Positions 22,456-34,063 of a stretch of DNA of 64,000 bases are shown one piece after another. Under the pieces are notes generated by a model. That model worked only from the letters and a program-made list of their open reading frames with translations. It did not search any database and was not told where the DNA came from. A program made the position numbers and the translations under genes. Source of the stretch: Siphonodentalium dalli (Eukaryota > Mollusca > Scaphopoda > Gadilida > Siphonodentaliidae); the NCBI GenBank assembly GCA_032622095.1, contig CP136062.1, forward strand, positions 136,850,351-136,914,350, read 5' to 3'. The number at the start of each line of letters is the position of its first letter. The first letter of the stretch is position 1.

Positions 22456-23781
22456 AGGCCTAAAAAAAAAAGACGTTTGTTTCCGCTAACCCGACCGACC
22501 CTATTTTAAACCCCCGACCTGCCCGACCTAAACTTTTTATTGCCATTGCAAAAAAAAAAAAAAATTGGACCAAAAAAAAAAAACAATATTTTTTTTTTAT
22601 TTAAATTTTTTTTTCTTCAAATTTTGGTCCCAATTCATATCATAACAAGATGCAAAACATTTATATATATTGACATAAAAAATTTAAGTTTACAAAAAGA
22701 TTTTTAAGTTTAACAGTTGGAATCATACTGTAAAGTATGTTTGGCTTTATCTAGCTTTCATCTGTGAAAACTTCAAATAGTTTCAGTTCAGGTTTGTTAT
22801 CATTCAGCTTTCAGACTTCAGTATTTCAACCAAATACAGTACAGGGACATTAACAATTTGATCGAATCAACCTGGTTATCAGATGTGATCTCATAATAAC
22901 AAATGAATAATTAATATAGAGATTAGTACTATAAATAGTAATTACTAACTTAATAGACATTGTTTCTGTACTACATGTAGTATATTATGTATGTACGATT
23001 GTACGTGTCTTACTTGAATTTTATAAAATAGCCAATTATATGAATTAGAGTGATAATGGTAAGTCTCATTTCAAGCAGGATAAGCATAATCCATTGAACC
23101 AAAAGATATCTGACAATGACTTATAAGCATTTCCAATCCATACATATATAAAAAATTTCCAAAGTTATGCTTGAGAAACTTGATCAAATTGACCTCTCAG
23201 TAAAATTCAAAATACTGACTCAAAGTGCCCTAGATTAGCTCTAAATGCAATGGATTTTCAAAACTTTTCCAGGGGGAGAACCCCCACCATCAGCAGGGGG
23301 TCATCCCTCCCAAACCTTCCTCCGCTCAGCCTTCAGGTTATGCCTTTGGCATATCATTGCCCAAAATCAGGTGTCCCCCAAAAATACCTAGATCCTTCAC
23401 TGAATGCGGAGGAGAAGGTAGTGTTGTGAAGCCATCATTAATAGATCGGTACAAGATGGTGCTGGACTGACTCCAGTTGTCGCCAGACCATATGGGAAAT
23501 ACGTATTAGGATTATCAAAGACTATATTAGTATATAGACTGGTATATATGTAAATATTAAAGCATATGTAAGATTGAATTGGAGTTTCTAGTTCCTCTGT
23601 CATCTGGGTTAACCTGATTGGGGCTAAGAAGTGCATAGTTTGGGTTATTGACAAGTTTTATACAATTATTTTTAAAGATACTGAAAAAAAAAGTTAACAA
23701 AAAAACAAAAGTTAAGCCTACCTACCTACCCTAATTTTTTTCAGCTCGTTAGCGGAAACAAATGTATTTTTTTTAGGCCTA
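22456..23781. mobile_element. 1.3-kb element with GGCCTAAAAAAAA...GTTTCCGCTAAC ends
   Basis: The left end AGGCCTAAAAAAAAAAGACG then TTTGTTTCCGCTAAC is mirrored at 23740-23781 (GTTAGCGGAAACAAATG then TTTTTTTTAGGCCT). Next to the ends are CCGACCGACCC and CCTACCTACCC runs. The interior has only poly-A/T and AT-rich DNA with no transposase. Confidence 0.8.
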
Positions 23782-23901
23782 ATGAGGCTTATATCATTCT
23801 TGTTGATAACATCCAGGAAGAATCATCAGTAGTGCCATGCTGATCAACCCTTCCTTAAATTTGTCGGTTCCTTTGGGGAGCATGGTATCCATTGACATGG
23901 T

Positions 23902-23968
23902 TTAACCCTTTCATGACTGGAGCTGAGCTGGTGCAGCTTTACAGATCCTGTACATTCTCTTATGCGAG
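23902..23968. mobile_element. Family A MITE, truncated left end
   Basis: TTAACCCTTTCATGACTGGA, then GCTGGTGCAG and ATTCTCTTATGCGAG, broken off into the dispersed repeat that follows. Confidence 0.75.
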
Positions 23969-24575
23969 CTTCCAAATTTTGTCTGCATAATTTAAACGGA
24001 GGTATAAGATAGGTTTACAAATACACAAAATATTGATATACCGGCTTCATACCGGTCTGAAAAATACCTGCCACTTTCCTGTTGTTTTATATTTTTTTCA
24101 CACAAGTGAAATAAACGCTCTTATTTCTACCATATCAGGAATAGACTAACATGCAACACTCTTTTCTGTTCCATATCATGCAAATTACAGTAATGCCCTA
24201 AGTAATCGACTCCTTAACCACAGCAGAATTATGGGTAACTTTTCAGGATTTAGTTGGAAATATGGCTTGTTGTGAGAGCTTTCCGATGAATGGCAACAAG
24301 CCATATTTCCGACTAAATCCTGAAAAGTTACCCATAATTATGCTGTGGTTAAGGAGTCGATTAATTAGGGCATTACTGTACTGTTGTTTGTTAGGGACCC
24401 AAACATCGTGTTCAATATCGTATTTTTTATGACTTCAATTCGTCTTTCTGGGACAAGTTTAATGCTTGTAGAAAGGTAGTTAAAGTATTTATCAACATAT
24501 TTTGATACCGGGAAAAAATCAAAAGCGAATATAATTAGGTGTAATTTGGAGCGCAAACCACCAAGTGGCTAACAT
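23969..24575 (+). repeat. Dispersed repeat, copy 1 (inverted partner 47028-47460)
   Basis: It runs from CTTCCAAATTTTGTCTGCAT through ACACAAAATATTGATAT, CATATCAGGAATAGA and TTTTGATACCGGGAAAAAAT to TTGGAGCGCAAACCACC. It is matched in reverse complement, with divergence, at 47028-47460. This copy is interrupted by the family B MITE at 24186-24380; the partner lacks it. Confidence 0.8.
24186..24380. mobile_element. Family B hairpin MITE, complete
   Basis: It is flanked by TA. Ends are CAGTAATGCCCTAAGTAATC / GGGCATTACTG. The long arms (TTAACCACAGCAGAATTATG, GGTAACTTTTCAGGATTTAG, GGAAATATGGCTTG) fold back on each other over nearly the full length. TA targets and short CAGT ends point to Tc1/mariner-type mobilisation (inference). 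Confidence 0.92.
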
Positions 24576-25624
24576 GCTGCAGTAACAGTCACATTGAAAG
24601 TCATAACTTAAAGATGATCTATATTTTCTCAGCAGCACATCCAACAACAAAATTACTACGAAACTCATTTCCGAGGCAGGTTTCAATTACTATGTTACCA
24701 AAGCACTCAAGAGAAACAATCTGGTGTTGCAAATACTATGTATTTCACTTGCTTTAAAAGATAGATTTCCAATAAAGAAAACATTGTAATGCTCTAAAAC
24801 TAGCCACAATTTCTGTCCCAATTCATAGAAAATAACTATAGAAATATTATTTTCTAGTGATAGAAGCTGCTATAGACAGGTTTCTCTCTGACTCAAAATT
24901 ATTATTTTATACCCCCGAATCTGTACAAATAATTGTGCGAAGAGAAACACTGGCATTAATATTGATTAACATCTTTAATAATAAATTGGGCAATTTCTCA
25001 GTAGATGTGCATCTGCCATATCTTTAAAAAGATATATATTGGTGCTTGACTTTTAATATATTAATAAAATATATAGTTTTATAAAGCTTTTAAACTGCAA
25101 AATTATTCTCCAAGTCTGCCATACACTTTTCTGTCCTTAGTGCTTGTGTGAGCTGGTTGGAACCTGATTTATTCTGATGACACATTCTGACATAATGGGG
25201 TCATGTAAGATGTGCACAGCCACTACAATAAATCTACAGTATATATTATTCTAACTTCTGCCATGGGTAACTATTCATATGTCTCCAGTAACGTTTTGCT
25301 ATAAGGATTAGGATGTAACATTATATCACACAGGCTTACTCAATGCTCTGTAACTACCTGGCAAATTAAGCTAATATTTGGTAGAGATATGTATTTCTAC
25401 CTTCCATGATGTCTTTGTAGCCATTAGCCCAAAAATACTGGGTACCTGATCTGACCTTTGGCAAAGATAAGTATCCATACTGTTTAATTCAAGTTGACTG
25501 GGTTGCAATTAATTCCGGAACTGTGCCTCCATGTTATAGCATTATGTCAGCAAACAGCAGTGACTTGTCCATTTCTTAAAACAATAATAGGTAGCTGGAT
25601 CTGACTTGTGAAAATTGGTTTAAA
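24576..25624. other. No feature recognised
   Basis: AT-rich, apparently single-copy sequence. No convincing exon, RNA gene or repeat structure seen. Confidence 0.4.
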
Positions 25625-25787
25625 TACAGTGATGCCCTAAGTAATCGACTCCTTAACCACAGCAGAATTATGGGTAACTTTTCAGGATTTAGTCGGAAAT
25701 ATGGCAACAAGCCATATTTCCGATTAAATCCTGAAAAGTTACCCATAATTCTTCTGTGGTTAAGGGGTAAAATTACTTGGGGCATTA
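25625..25787. mobile_element. Family B MITE, slightly degraded right end
   Basis: It opens TACAGTGATGCCCTAAG. The arms pair around GGCAACAAGCC. The right end has diverged to ACTTGGGGCATTA. Confidence 0.88.
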
Positions 25788-26767
25788 ATCACAGGGGCCT
25801 GTAACGCGCTCCGCTGTCCGCACCCCTTTTGCACTGCCCATATACGCCGCAACTATATACGCGCCTTCTTCGCGTTAATGGAACATTATATAGACAAGGG
25901 GCACTGTAGAAATTCAACGTTTCACCATCGCTCGGGAGTCGCACAAATTTAGCCCATTCACCCCAGTAATGATAACGATATATACACGGATGGATCGGCA
26001 AAGAATTCATCTTTCAATAAATACCACAAACTCCCATCAGAAACATTCATACACGTTGCATTTGATAAAATTTTAACCACCGATTATTGTCTCAGGAGAG
26101 CGTATTTTTTAGGATTGATCCGGCTCAGAGCAATGGCCGACATGTGTCTCTAAATTCACCACCCATACAGTTTACTATCATTAAAAATCGGTCAAACGAT
26201 CAACTAAATATCTGGAACTTAGTGATTTCTTGTCGGCTAATAATTTATTTACTCATACAAATCAACAGATTGTCAGTAAACAATTTCTATAGAGGAGAAA
26301 TCTGTCGATAATTCCAACCCTTCTTTCAACTGTATATATGTTACATGTGTGTCTTTGTGAGCTCTTTATTAATGGAGGAAATAAAGAGATATATGTTTCT
26401 ATAGAAGAAGCCATTGGAATTTTTGCTTTGCTGACTGAGGTGGATATTTAACCTCTTTGCTGCTAGAAGTAAAGTGCATGCCGTGTGCTATATGTCCGTA
26501 GCTACTACGGACCTACTATACATTACTGGTACTCTGAGATTAGTGCATCGGAATAACTGTATCTCGAAGTTTCTAACAGTGTATGATGTTCCACGATTGT
26601 GAAAGATATTAGCCATTCAACTGAGTCAGTTTTATGGTTCTTCCGGTATATTTTCCCACTGGAAAATGGCAATAATGTCAACAGCCCAGCACACGACGTC
26701 ATAACATCATTTAGCAGCGAAGAGGGGTTAAATTTAATAGAATTCAAAAATTGAATTGTAATAGCTC
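25788..26767. other. No gene recognised
   Basis: A 73-codon minus frame (26010-25789) is the best open stretch, but it has no recognisable motif and no supporting splice sites. The remainder is AT-rich. Confidence 0.35.
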
Positions 26768-26874
26768 TGAAGGGTGGGTTCCTCAACTCAAATAAAATAT
26801 TTTTCACCCCCCCCCCCCCCAGAAACCGAAGAAATAGTAATTTATAGGTGTTAAATCGGACAAGGCATCTTTAA
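26768..26874. mobile_element. Family C element, right-end fragment
   Basis: GGTGGGTTCCTCAACTCAAA, a C-run, then GAAGAAATAGTAATTTA and a CATCTTTAA terminus, as in the 15773 and 17227 copies. Confidence 0.65.
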
Positions 26875-27008
26875 GTTCTGCTAAATTGCACTAAGAGGCT
26901 TTTAAGAAGAACATTGAGAGGCATCCATTTGTGCTGAGATGTCACAAATCATTGGGCAGTGTGATAATATGCCCTGAAAGAAAATCACCTGGCTGGATAG
27001 CATTGAAT

Positions 27009-27083
27009 GCTGTGGACATCCACAGCCAGCCATTACGGTATTTATAGCGTTGACTGCTGTGGACATCCACAGCCAGCCATTAT
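27009..27083. repeat. 47-bp tandem pair
   Basis: GCTGTGGACATCCACAGCCA followed by GCCATTA occurs at 27009 and 27056. The core TGTGGACATCCACA is nearly palindromic. Confidence 0.85.
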
Positions 27084-27119
27084 TAGATGCAGGTGTGTCT
27101 TTGTTGTAAACACAAACTT

Positions 27120-27905
27120 CAATGAGACACCATTGTGTGCATTCATTCAACCCAGTAGATCCGTATGTGTATCTACATGTATAGATCCCTGTAGGCCACA
27201 CTTAATATCTCAGGTGGAGCCATGGGATAAATTATTTGGATAATGTGTATACTGCATAGTACACAGGCCATGACCTGTTGTTGATATGGTGGTCCTTGTG
27301 GATACACAATGGCCAGTTTAAATAAAGCTTCTACTTCAGTAGTGAATAATCACCTGGATTCTAGTGTTTAGAAATACCATAATTAATGCATGTTCTTTTG
27401 TTAATCCATATGTCAGAATTTAAAGTATGCATAATCGGAGATGTTGTTTGATATTTTGTTGATTTTCCCTATAAATTTAGGTTGAGAAACCTTGTGATAC
27501 ATCATATACATACCACATGTTTTTTCTGATCTATATAATGTGACACCGTTGTGTGTAATCAATTCATTCAATCCATGGCCAGTAGATTTTTATGTGTATC
27601 TACACTTAAGATCTCAAAGTGGATTTATTTGGATGTGAAAAATGTAAGCAGGCCTTGAGTCTGTGATCTGGTAGTCCATGATCTGGTGGTTGATTGTTGA
27701 TATGCAAGGCCAGTTTGAAACTGCTAATAGGGTGCACATCACCTGGATTCTAGTGTTTGAGAAATGCCAAAGTTCACATTTTTTTGTTGGGGCCATATGC
27801 CAGATATTAAATTATGCATAATGAGAGAGGCCTTTTGATATTTTGATTCATCTTTCGGATTCTTTCCTATAAATTCAAGTTGAGAAGACATGTGTTACTG
27901 ATACT
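27120..27905 (+). repeat. Roughly 400-bp diverged tandem duplication
   Basis: Copy 1 is about 27120-27510 and copy 2 about 27535-27905. They share in order CACC.TTGTGTG, CAGTAGAT, ATGTGTATCTACA, ACCTGGATTCTAGTGTTT, TTTTGATATTTTG and TTCCTATAAATT. Differences are frequent, so the duplication is old. Confidence 0.75.
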
Positions 27906-28216
27906 GTTTTTCTCAGTCATTATCGATGCCCGCTAATCCACTGAGCACGTTGATGAAAAGATGGTTGTGGTAGGCCACCTGTTACTAAAGTTATGTTGAT
28001 TCATGCGATTGAATATTCCATCATGGATTATTCAGTCTGGATTGTTAATCTTTCCTCTTGTGATGTCACAAGATTGACAAGGTATATAGGCTTTTATCTA
28101 GCTGTGGTAATCAATAACTAATTGTTCATGCAGAAATCGCTGGAACCTAGGAGCTGAATTGTTTTACTTATATGTAATTTGATCTGGGGAACCTTATTAG
28201 ATATGGAGGTGCCTCG

Positions 28217-28417
28217 GGGAGAGCTTTCCGATGAATGGCAACAAGCCATATTTCTGGCTTACATGGGAGACATATTTCTGGCTTACATGGGAGACATATT
28301 TCTGGTTTACATGGAAGACATATTTCTGGCTTACATGGGAGACTCACAAATATAGGAGAATGCACTGGCTATGATATTTAATGCCGCACCAGCACAACTC
28401 CCATCATGAAAGGGTTA
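28217..28417. repeat. Composite of MITE B core, 24-bp tandem units and MITE A right end
   Basis: 28217-28254 is family B arm sequence (GAGAGCTTTCCGATGAATGG). About four units of CATATTTCTGGCTTACATGG+GAGA follow to 28342. A family A right end follows (GAGAATGCACTGG ... CCCATCATGAAAGGGTTAA). The tandem units seem to have arisen where the two MITEs were joined. Confidence 0.8.
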
Positions 28418-28533
28418 AGAAGTGGAAAAAAGGTTGCATAAAAATTGGCCTCGAGCCCTGGAATACTTCTCTAAGATCTAACATCATACTCTCGAGATCC
28501 ACATAATAGAACAGGGTGGAAGAACTCTTTTAA

Positions 28534-28806
28534 TTGACAAAAAGTATAGACCCAAGTAACGGTGCAGGGTGGATTCATTTCAAGCTCTCTCCAGAGCCGT
28601 TGTCAGATGGATTAATCACTATTACAGTAATCAGTAATTGTCAACCTGTTACAGTTACAGAAGGAAAGATGATTCAGCCATTTTTGGCAGAAACTTCTGC
28701 ATCTGAGGGCACATGTTATGCCGGTGAGCAAAATTATATAAACGTACAAACCCAAATAAAGATCATACAGGACTTTACCATCTGTGGATTTTTTGCTGAA
28801 AAATAA
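28534..28806 (+). CDS. Unassigned open frame, doubtful
   Basis: This is a 90-codon frame without a normal ATG at its start and without recognisable domain. Stretches such as GKMIQPFLAETSASEGTCYA have protein-like composition in an otherwise AT-rich region. I see no splice-site pair that defines an exon. Chance is the default explanation. Confidence 0.12.
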   Translation: MTKSIDPSNGAGWIHFKLSPEPLSDGLITITVISNCQPVTVTEGKMIQPFLAETSASEGTCYAGEQNYINVQTQIKIIQDFTICGFFAEK

Positions 28807-28889
28807 TAAACAAACGGGTATTGTACATGATTATTTGGATCCTAAGAGCAATCTTACGGGTTTTGGTATCTCTGTTCTTAGTGAGTATA

Positions 28890-29008
28890 TACAGTAATGC
28901 CCTAAATAATCGACTCCTTAACCACAGCAGAATTATGGGTAATTTTTCAGAAAAATTACCCATAATTCTGCTGTGGTTAAGGAGTCGATTATTTAGGGCA
29001 TTACTGTA
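28890..29008. mobile_element. Family B MITE as perfect 119-bp palindrome
   Basis: The arms 28890-28948 and 28950-29008 are exact reverse complements around a single central base. Compared with other copies it lacks the inner AGGATTTAGTCGG..TTGCC portion. A solitary right end of the same family follows at about 29052-29072 (AATTATTTAGGGCATTACTG). Confidence 0.95.
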
Positions 29009-29092
29009 TGCTATGCTATGTATGTAGTACACCTACACTTTTGATCACTCCTCAATTATTTAGGGCATTACTGTAAGTGTCTGTTGGAATTA

Positions 29093-29290
29093 ATTTAACA
29101 GAAGGATCCAACATCATAGTGGATGAAAATGCTCTGGGATGCAATATGTCTGTACTGACTGGTTGTTTTAGAGTCTACGAGCATTAACAGGAGGATCAGA
29201 CATCATAGTGGAACTGAATTCTCTGGGTCTAATCTATCTGTACCCAGAGAGTGTGTTAGAGTCTGCAAGCATTTACAGAAGGATTCATTG
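29093..29290. repeat. Diverged tandem pair, roughly 90-bp unit
   Basis: Repeated words in order: ACAG(A/G)AGGATC, CATCATAGTGGA, CTCTGGG, TGTACTGACT/TGTACCCAGA, TTAGAGTCT, AGCATT. Confidence 0.6.
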
Positions 29291-29760
29291 AAGGTAATTA
29301 CATGGAGGATCTCCACAGCCAGCAAGATCCATTGAGTGTTTCAGAGGTTAGAAACCAATAGAGCTGGCACTGGTGAACTGCATGGAGATGTGTGTATATT
29401 TTTAGACTTGATATCTCTCTTTGCTTTATACTCAAAAGAACTAAGTTGTAAACTGATGTGTAGTTGTTACCCTGGAATCTATGTCTAGTATCAATGAAAT
29501 AATGGCTTTGTTTCTAACATTTCTATATACAGGGTTCCTGAACCTGGGTCTGGAATAGCCCTGAATCTGGCAAATGGCAACTGAAGGCCTTGAAAGCTTA
29601 AAGAGCCATAGACCAGAGACGTCCTTGAATACCAGTAACCTTGATTTACATTGATATACATGTATGTGTCACACTCACTGGACTCCTAACTGAATGTCTT
29701 ACAAATTGATGAGAAATATGGCCCTGAATGAATTTCAGAATAAGACTGCTTTGATAAACA

Positions 29761-29876
29761 GCCTTTGATGATCCTTGTATGGATGTTCAGCCTTTGTTAA
29801 ACCTTGTATGGATGTTCAGCCTTTGTTAAACCTTGTATGGATGTTCAGCCTTTGATAAACCTTGAATGGACATTTG
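29761..29876 (+). repeat. 29-bp tandem repeat, four units
   Basis: Units start GCCTTTGTTAAACCTTGTAT and begin at 29761, 29790, 29819 and 29848, with few changes. Confidence 0.92.
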
Positions 29877-29916
29877 GCATTGGAGGTACTTTCAAAAGAG
29901 GCCCCAATGATATTAT

Positions 29917-30280
29917 ATGCATTTTCCGTTCTAGAGTTGTACTTCTTTGTTCATCTGGAAATAGTGGTCTTTTGTCTATCCAGGTATACATGTATATATC
30001 CTAAACATGGGTTATCGATTAATGAATGAAATTTGGTTTGGAGATTCACTATCATAGCTGCTTTCAATAATGACATAGTTCACGTTTTCAATTCTATAAT
30101 TATCCTTATAAGACCTTCTTTGTTTATCTGGAAACTTTGTTGTTTGTCCATCCATGCAGATATCTTGGCCATGGTTCATCGGATCTCAATTTTTAAAAGA
30201 ATGACGTTTGCATTTTCCGTTCTGGAGTGTCCTTCTGTTTTCCTAGAAATAATAGTTAGTTGTCCGTCGATGAAATTTTT
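29917..30280 (+). repeat. Old tandem or dispersed repeat, about three units
   Basis: Approximate recurrences of CATTTTCCGTTCTAGAGT, TTCTTTGTT(C/T)ATCTGGAAA and TTTGTC(T/C)ATCCA. A 124-codon frame across it has no domain and I read it as by-product. Confidence 0.45.
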
Positions 30281-30479
30281 TATGGACAAGGCTTGTAAAC
30301 CTGCATCTATGGTGATATGGACATTACATATAAGAGGAGATGACATGTCTTTGGAAAAAAGTTTGGGGAAGCATGCATATTTAAACTCATTAGAGCTTGA
30401 GATTTGACAGAATGTTCTCCCATATGAATTTTGTTTTCCCCGCTTAAATACATGTAGAAGATACTTTGAAAATAAGATT

Positions 30480-30733
30480 TAATCGTTTCATGGCGGTTGC
30501 TGCGCTTGTGCTGCATTAAATTTCCTGGGCCAGTGCATTGTCTTATATAAATGTGAGTCTCCCATAGGGAACCTCGCACATATAAGAGAATGCACTGGGT
30601 TATATGGTCAAAGTAATATTGTTAGGCCAATGTATTCTCTTATATATGTGAGGCTCCCTATGGGAGACTCGCTTATATAAGAGAATGGATTGGCACACGG
30701 TTTTCAGGAAGCTCCAGTCATGGAAGGGTTAAA
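30480..30733. mobile_element. Family A MITE, near-complete
   Basis: The left terminus has lost TTAACCC but keeps TTCATGGCGG and CCAGTGCATTGTCTTATA. Both hairpins are present, and it ends CCAGTCATGGAAGGGTTAA. Confidence 0.85.
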
Positions 30734-30799
30734 CACTATGACTTAATTTGCAAATAATCAATATAAAATATCATTGCAGGGTTGTAAGGCTAAATAATA

Positions 30800-31170
30800 T
30801 ACAGTAATGCCCTAAATAATCGACTACTTAACTACAGCAGAATTATGGGTAACTTTTCAGGATTTAGTAGGAAATATGGTTTGTTGCTATTCATCGGAAA
30901 GCTCTCACTGCAGAATTATGGGGAACTTTTCAGGATTTAGTCGGAAATATGGCTTGTTGCCATTCATCGGAAAGCTCTCAGTGAGAGCTTTCCGATGAAT
31001 AGCAACAAGCCATATTTCCGACTAAATCCTGAAAAGTTACCCATTCATCGGAAAGCTCTCAGTGAGAGCTTTCCGATGAATAGCAACAAGCCATATTTCC
31101 GACTAAATCCTGAAAAGTTACCCATAATTCTGCTGTGGTTAAGGAGTCGATTATTTAGAGCATTACTGTA
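30800..31170. mobile_element. Family B MITE with duplicated arms
   Basis: Normal termini (TACAGTAATGCCC at the left, GAGCATTACTGTA at the right) enclose four arm copies instead of two. The segment CAGGATTTAG..ATTCATCGGAAAGCTCTC is present twice on each side, giving a longer or branched fold-back. Confidence 0.9.
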
Positions 31171-31625
31171 CTTTATTGGAAATAATGATATTATTTCAAA
31201 ATTGCGTAGGTTCACAATATCAACTTTTCCACAGGAAAGGTGACCATGCAGTCCTCATTCCTCATCTAGCCATTCATTCATTTGCCAACATTTCTGGATG
31301 TACTCAGGGTTCCATAAAGCTAGCAGCTGAAACAAAGCTAAATCGCACTCAACCAATTTATAAGCAGCCCTTCTGACCACCACATCCACCTCATTATCCA
31401 GATCTGTCAGAATGCTCATTGATAACATCTTCCAGCATAACCCTCAAGGCGGACACTGGACCAGTTGCCAGTTTAATTCTCTGCTACATCAATTAAGATT
31501 AACATCAAGCCGAGTTTTGAGTGTTAAACCCTTAAACTGTATATATATATTAATAATTTTCCTTAAATGTCCCAATATACTCATGTAGGCCTATATATAA
31601 AAACAAAACCCTTTATCGATAGACA
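31171..31625. other. No feature recognised
   Basis: Apparently single-copy AT-rich sequence. Confidence 0.35.
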
Positions 31626-32293
31626 CATATCGTTGGTGGGCTACCAAAAGGACGTATACTACTTTTTGCAAATTTAGAGAAGCAAAAAACTTAATAAATT
31701 TCAAATGTGTTGTCAAAATAACAAGAATTATGTATATATAATAAGTTCACACAATAGGGAATATGCCCACTATGGTTAGAGACATGAATTAAGAGTTTTT
31801 TTTTCAATATTTATTTTTATTGACATGTCACCAATTTTCGACGTACTTTTTTCTACATGCGAGGTTTTGGAATAGTGGCGGTAATTTTTTTTCAAATTCC
31901 AGAATGTCGTATGCTAAACATTAAAGCTGGATTATCTCGCTTCCCTTGTGTGTATCAGAACGGGCCTGAGGTTCCTGCACTTTCCATTTGTTGTGTGGTT
32001 GATATCCAATACTCTTGAGTACTCTGACCACCAAGATGTTTCTCCAAATAAATAAAATAGTTGTACGATATTTTGGAAAACAAAAATTTCAGTCACCCAA
32101 CCAAAATGAAATTAAATGATATTTTGGAAATAACAACTCAATAACAAGGGACAAAGTATTTTTCTGATGACTAAGGGGCACACACTCTAAATATATTGTG
32201 TAATTTGACATGGAGAATCTGATTTATATATGCAAAAAAGTTTTTCCTGCCAAAACTGGGTATATGTCCTTTTTGTAGCCCACCAACGATATG
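31626..32293. mobile_element. 668-bp element with CATATCGTTGGTGGGCTAC ends
   Basis: CATATCGTTGGTGGGCTACC plus AAAAGGACGTATA at the left is mirrored by TATATGTCCTTTTTGTAGCC plus CACCAACGATATG at the right. The inverted ends are about 33 bp with two or three mismatches. The interior is AT-rich and non-coding. A target duplication is not clear. Confidence 0.8.
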
Positions 32294-32924
32294 CTGAAAG
32301 ATGCTATTTGACATAAATGCAAACTCAATTTGTTAACCATGTACATATGTTTCTGTTATGGCCTTCTTGTAATTTCATAAATTTCATATCTAAACCCTAT
32401 GGCTATGCATGTAAAACATGTGTGAAGTTGTGCACAGCTTGGTGAACACTGGATAAAATGAGTCAACAACACTCCATCACTGTGTGGCTCACACAGTGTG
32501 TGCATCAAGCAGCTACTTATACTGCTGTGCCAGCTAATTGATCAACAACACACAAACTTGGGTATGCACAGTACATTGTTATGCTATCTTTATAATAGGA
32601 TCAGCGTGAGCCACCTTGTTATGGTTTGGTTCTTATGTCAGTCAGTCCTCGCAATTGGCCAAGGCAATATGCAATGCTGTGGGTAACACTGTGACAACAT
32701 TTGGAATCTAACATACCACAGCATTAAATTTGCCCTAGGACATTTTTCCTAATTGCAAGGGCTGGTCAGCAGCCTTGAGTATCACTCACTTGAGTATCGT
32801 GCTGTTGTTTGCTAAATACAAAAATAATTCCCATTTTCGCGAAAACTATTTTCAATTCAATCATTTGGCAAAATTTACAGTTATAATTATATGACTGGTA
32901 TTCATGATACCATGTATGGTATAA
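32294..32924. other. No feature recognised
   Basis: AT-rich sequence with a few CACACAGTGTGTG-like words; no gene or repeat identified. Confidence 0.35.
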
Positions 32925-33245
32925 CCCTTAGCAGTTACAGTTACAGAGATGTGATCTATAAGCAGTTATAGTCGACGCTCATGAGGTGTTGTCTGTATAA
33001 CTCCAAGCAGTTACAGACTTATAGTCCATGTTCATGGGATGTTTTCTATATAACTCTAGGCAATTATTGGACATACAGTCTATATGTTCATGATATGTTA
33101 CAGCCATGATGATCATTAGATCTGCTGTATATAGCTCTAAAGCAGTTACAAAGCAGAGATGGTCTCTATAAGCATTAAGCAGTACGTTGCAGTCCACATT
33201 CATGAGATGTCATCTTTGATATTCTGTATATAACTCTTAAGCAGT
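32925..33245. repeat. Diverged tandem repeat, about 70-bp period
   Basis: Recurrent AAGCAGTTA(C/T)AG, TATAACTC, GTCCA..TTCATG and AGATGT words, about four or five units. Confidence 0.6.
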
Positions 33246-33337
33246 TATCGTCCAATGGAACACAAAGATTGTGTGAGGCAATTGGAAATCTATCTCAGCC
33301 TAGAAGCTGTTTCTTCTAACAGCCAGCAGCCAGGATC

Positions 33338-33546
33338 CACAAGCTTATTGATTCCATCATACATGATGCTGCAGAGCTCAATGGATCCAGTCCTTCACAG
33401 TGGCTGCTGAGACTAAATTTAGATCCACTGTGTTGTGCTCTGAGCTGGCATTCTCTGTAGTCCAGGATGTCTTGGTGATAAGATGAATTGCCTGGAGACT
33501 ATAGTAATACCAGAAGCAGTGTGTTAGAGTCTGGCATGTGGATGTG
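33338..33546 (+). repeat. Direct duplication, copy 1 (partner 34064-34300)
   Basis: Shared with 34064-34300, including AGCTCAATGGATCCAGTCCT, GGCTGCTGAGACTAAATTTA and GTAGTCCAGGATGTCTTGGT. There are a few substitutions and a short indel. Confidence 0.88.
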
Positions 33547-33631
33547 GTCTTGATACATTTTAAGTTCTTCTGGAGCCAATCGTACATTCCTTTTTGCTAT
33601 ATGGGTCTTTCCACTAGAGTGGGGTTCTTAA

Positions 33632-33848
33632 TACAGTAATGCCCTAAATAATGGACTCCTTAACTACAGCAGAATTATGGGTATCTTTTCAGGATTTAGT
33701 TGGAAATATGGCTTGTTGCCATTCATCGGAAAGCTTTCATCGAGAGCTTTCCGATGAATGGCAACAAGCCATATTTCCGACTAAATCCTGAAAAGTTACC
33801 CATAATTCTTCTGTTGTTAAGGAGTCCATTATTTAGGGCATTACTGTA
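33632..33848. mobile_element. Family B MITE, complete
   Basis: TA-bounded. Arms are about 100 bp each and meet at CTTTCATCGAGAGCTTTC. It lies between the two copies of the 33338/34064 duplication. Confidence 0.93.
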
Positions 33849-34063
33849 TATTCCAATCAATGATCATGGAAAAAGAGTGGATTGGTCCAAACTTTCCCAC
33901 AATTCACTACATGTATGTTGTTATGACAGATAAGTTCAGATAAGATAAGAGTGCATCTCTTTCCTGATATTTCTGTATATATTTAGGAGTAAGTGTTTCT
34001 CCATTTATTTTCTGTGAGATGGGACAGACAATGTGGCTATTTATAGAACATTACAACATTTTA

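Noticed and set aside
28775-29032. Overlapping frames on both strands encoding the same peptide (YSNALNNRLLNHSRIMGNFS)
   Set aside because: A consequence of the perfect palindromic MITE at 28890-29008; the same peptide recurs wherever family B occurs (for example 53724-53939).
30033-30407. 124-codon plus frame
   Set aside because: Lies in an old repeat, with hydrophobic T-rich translation, no domain and no splice signals.
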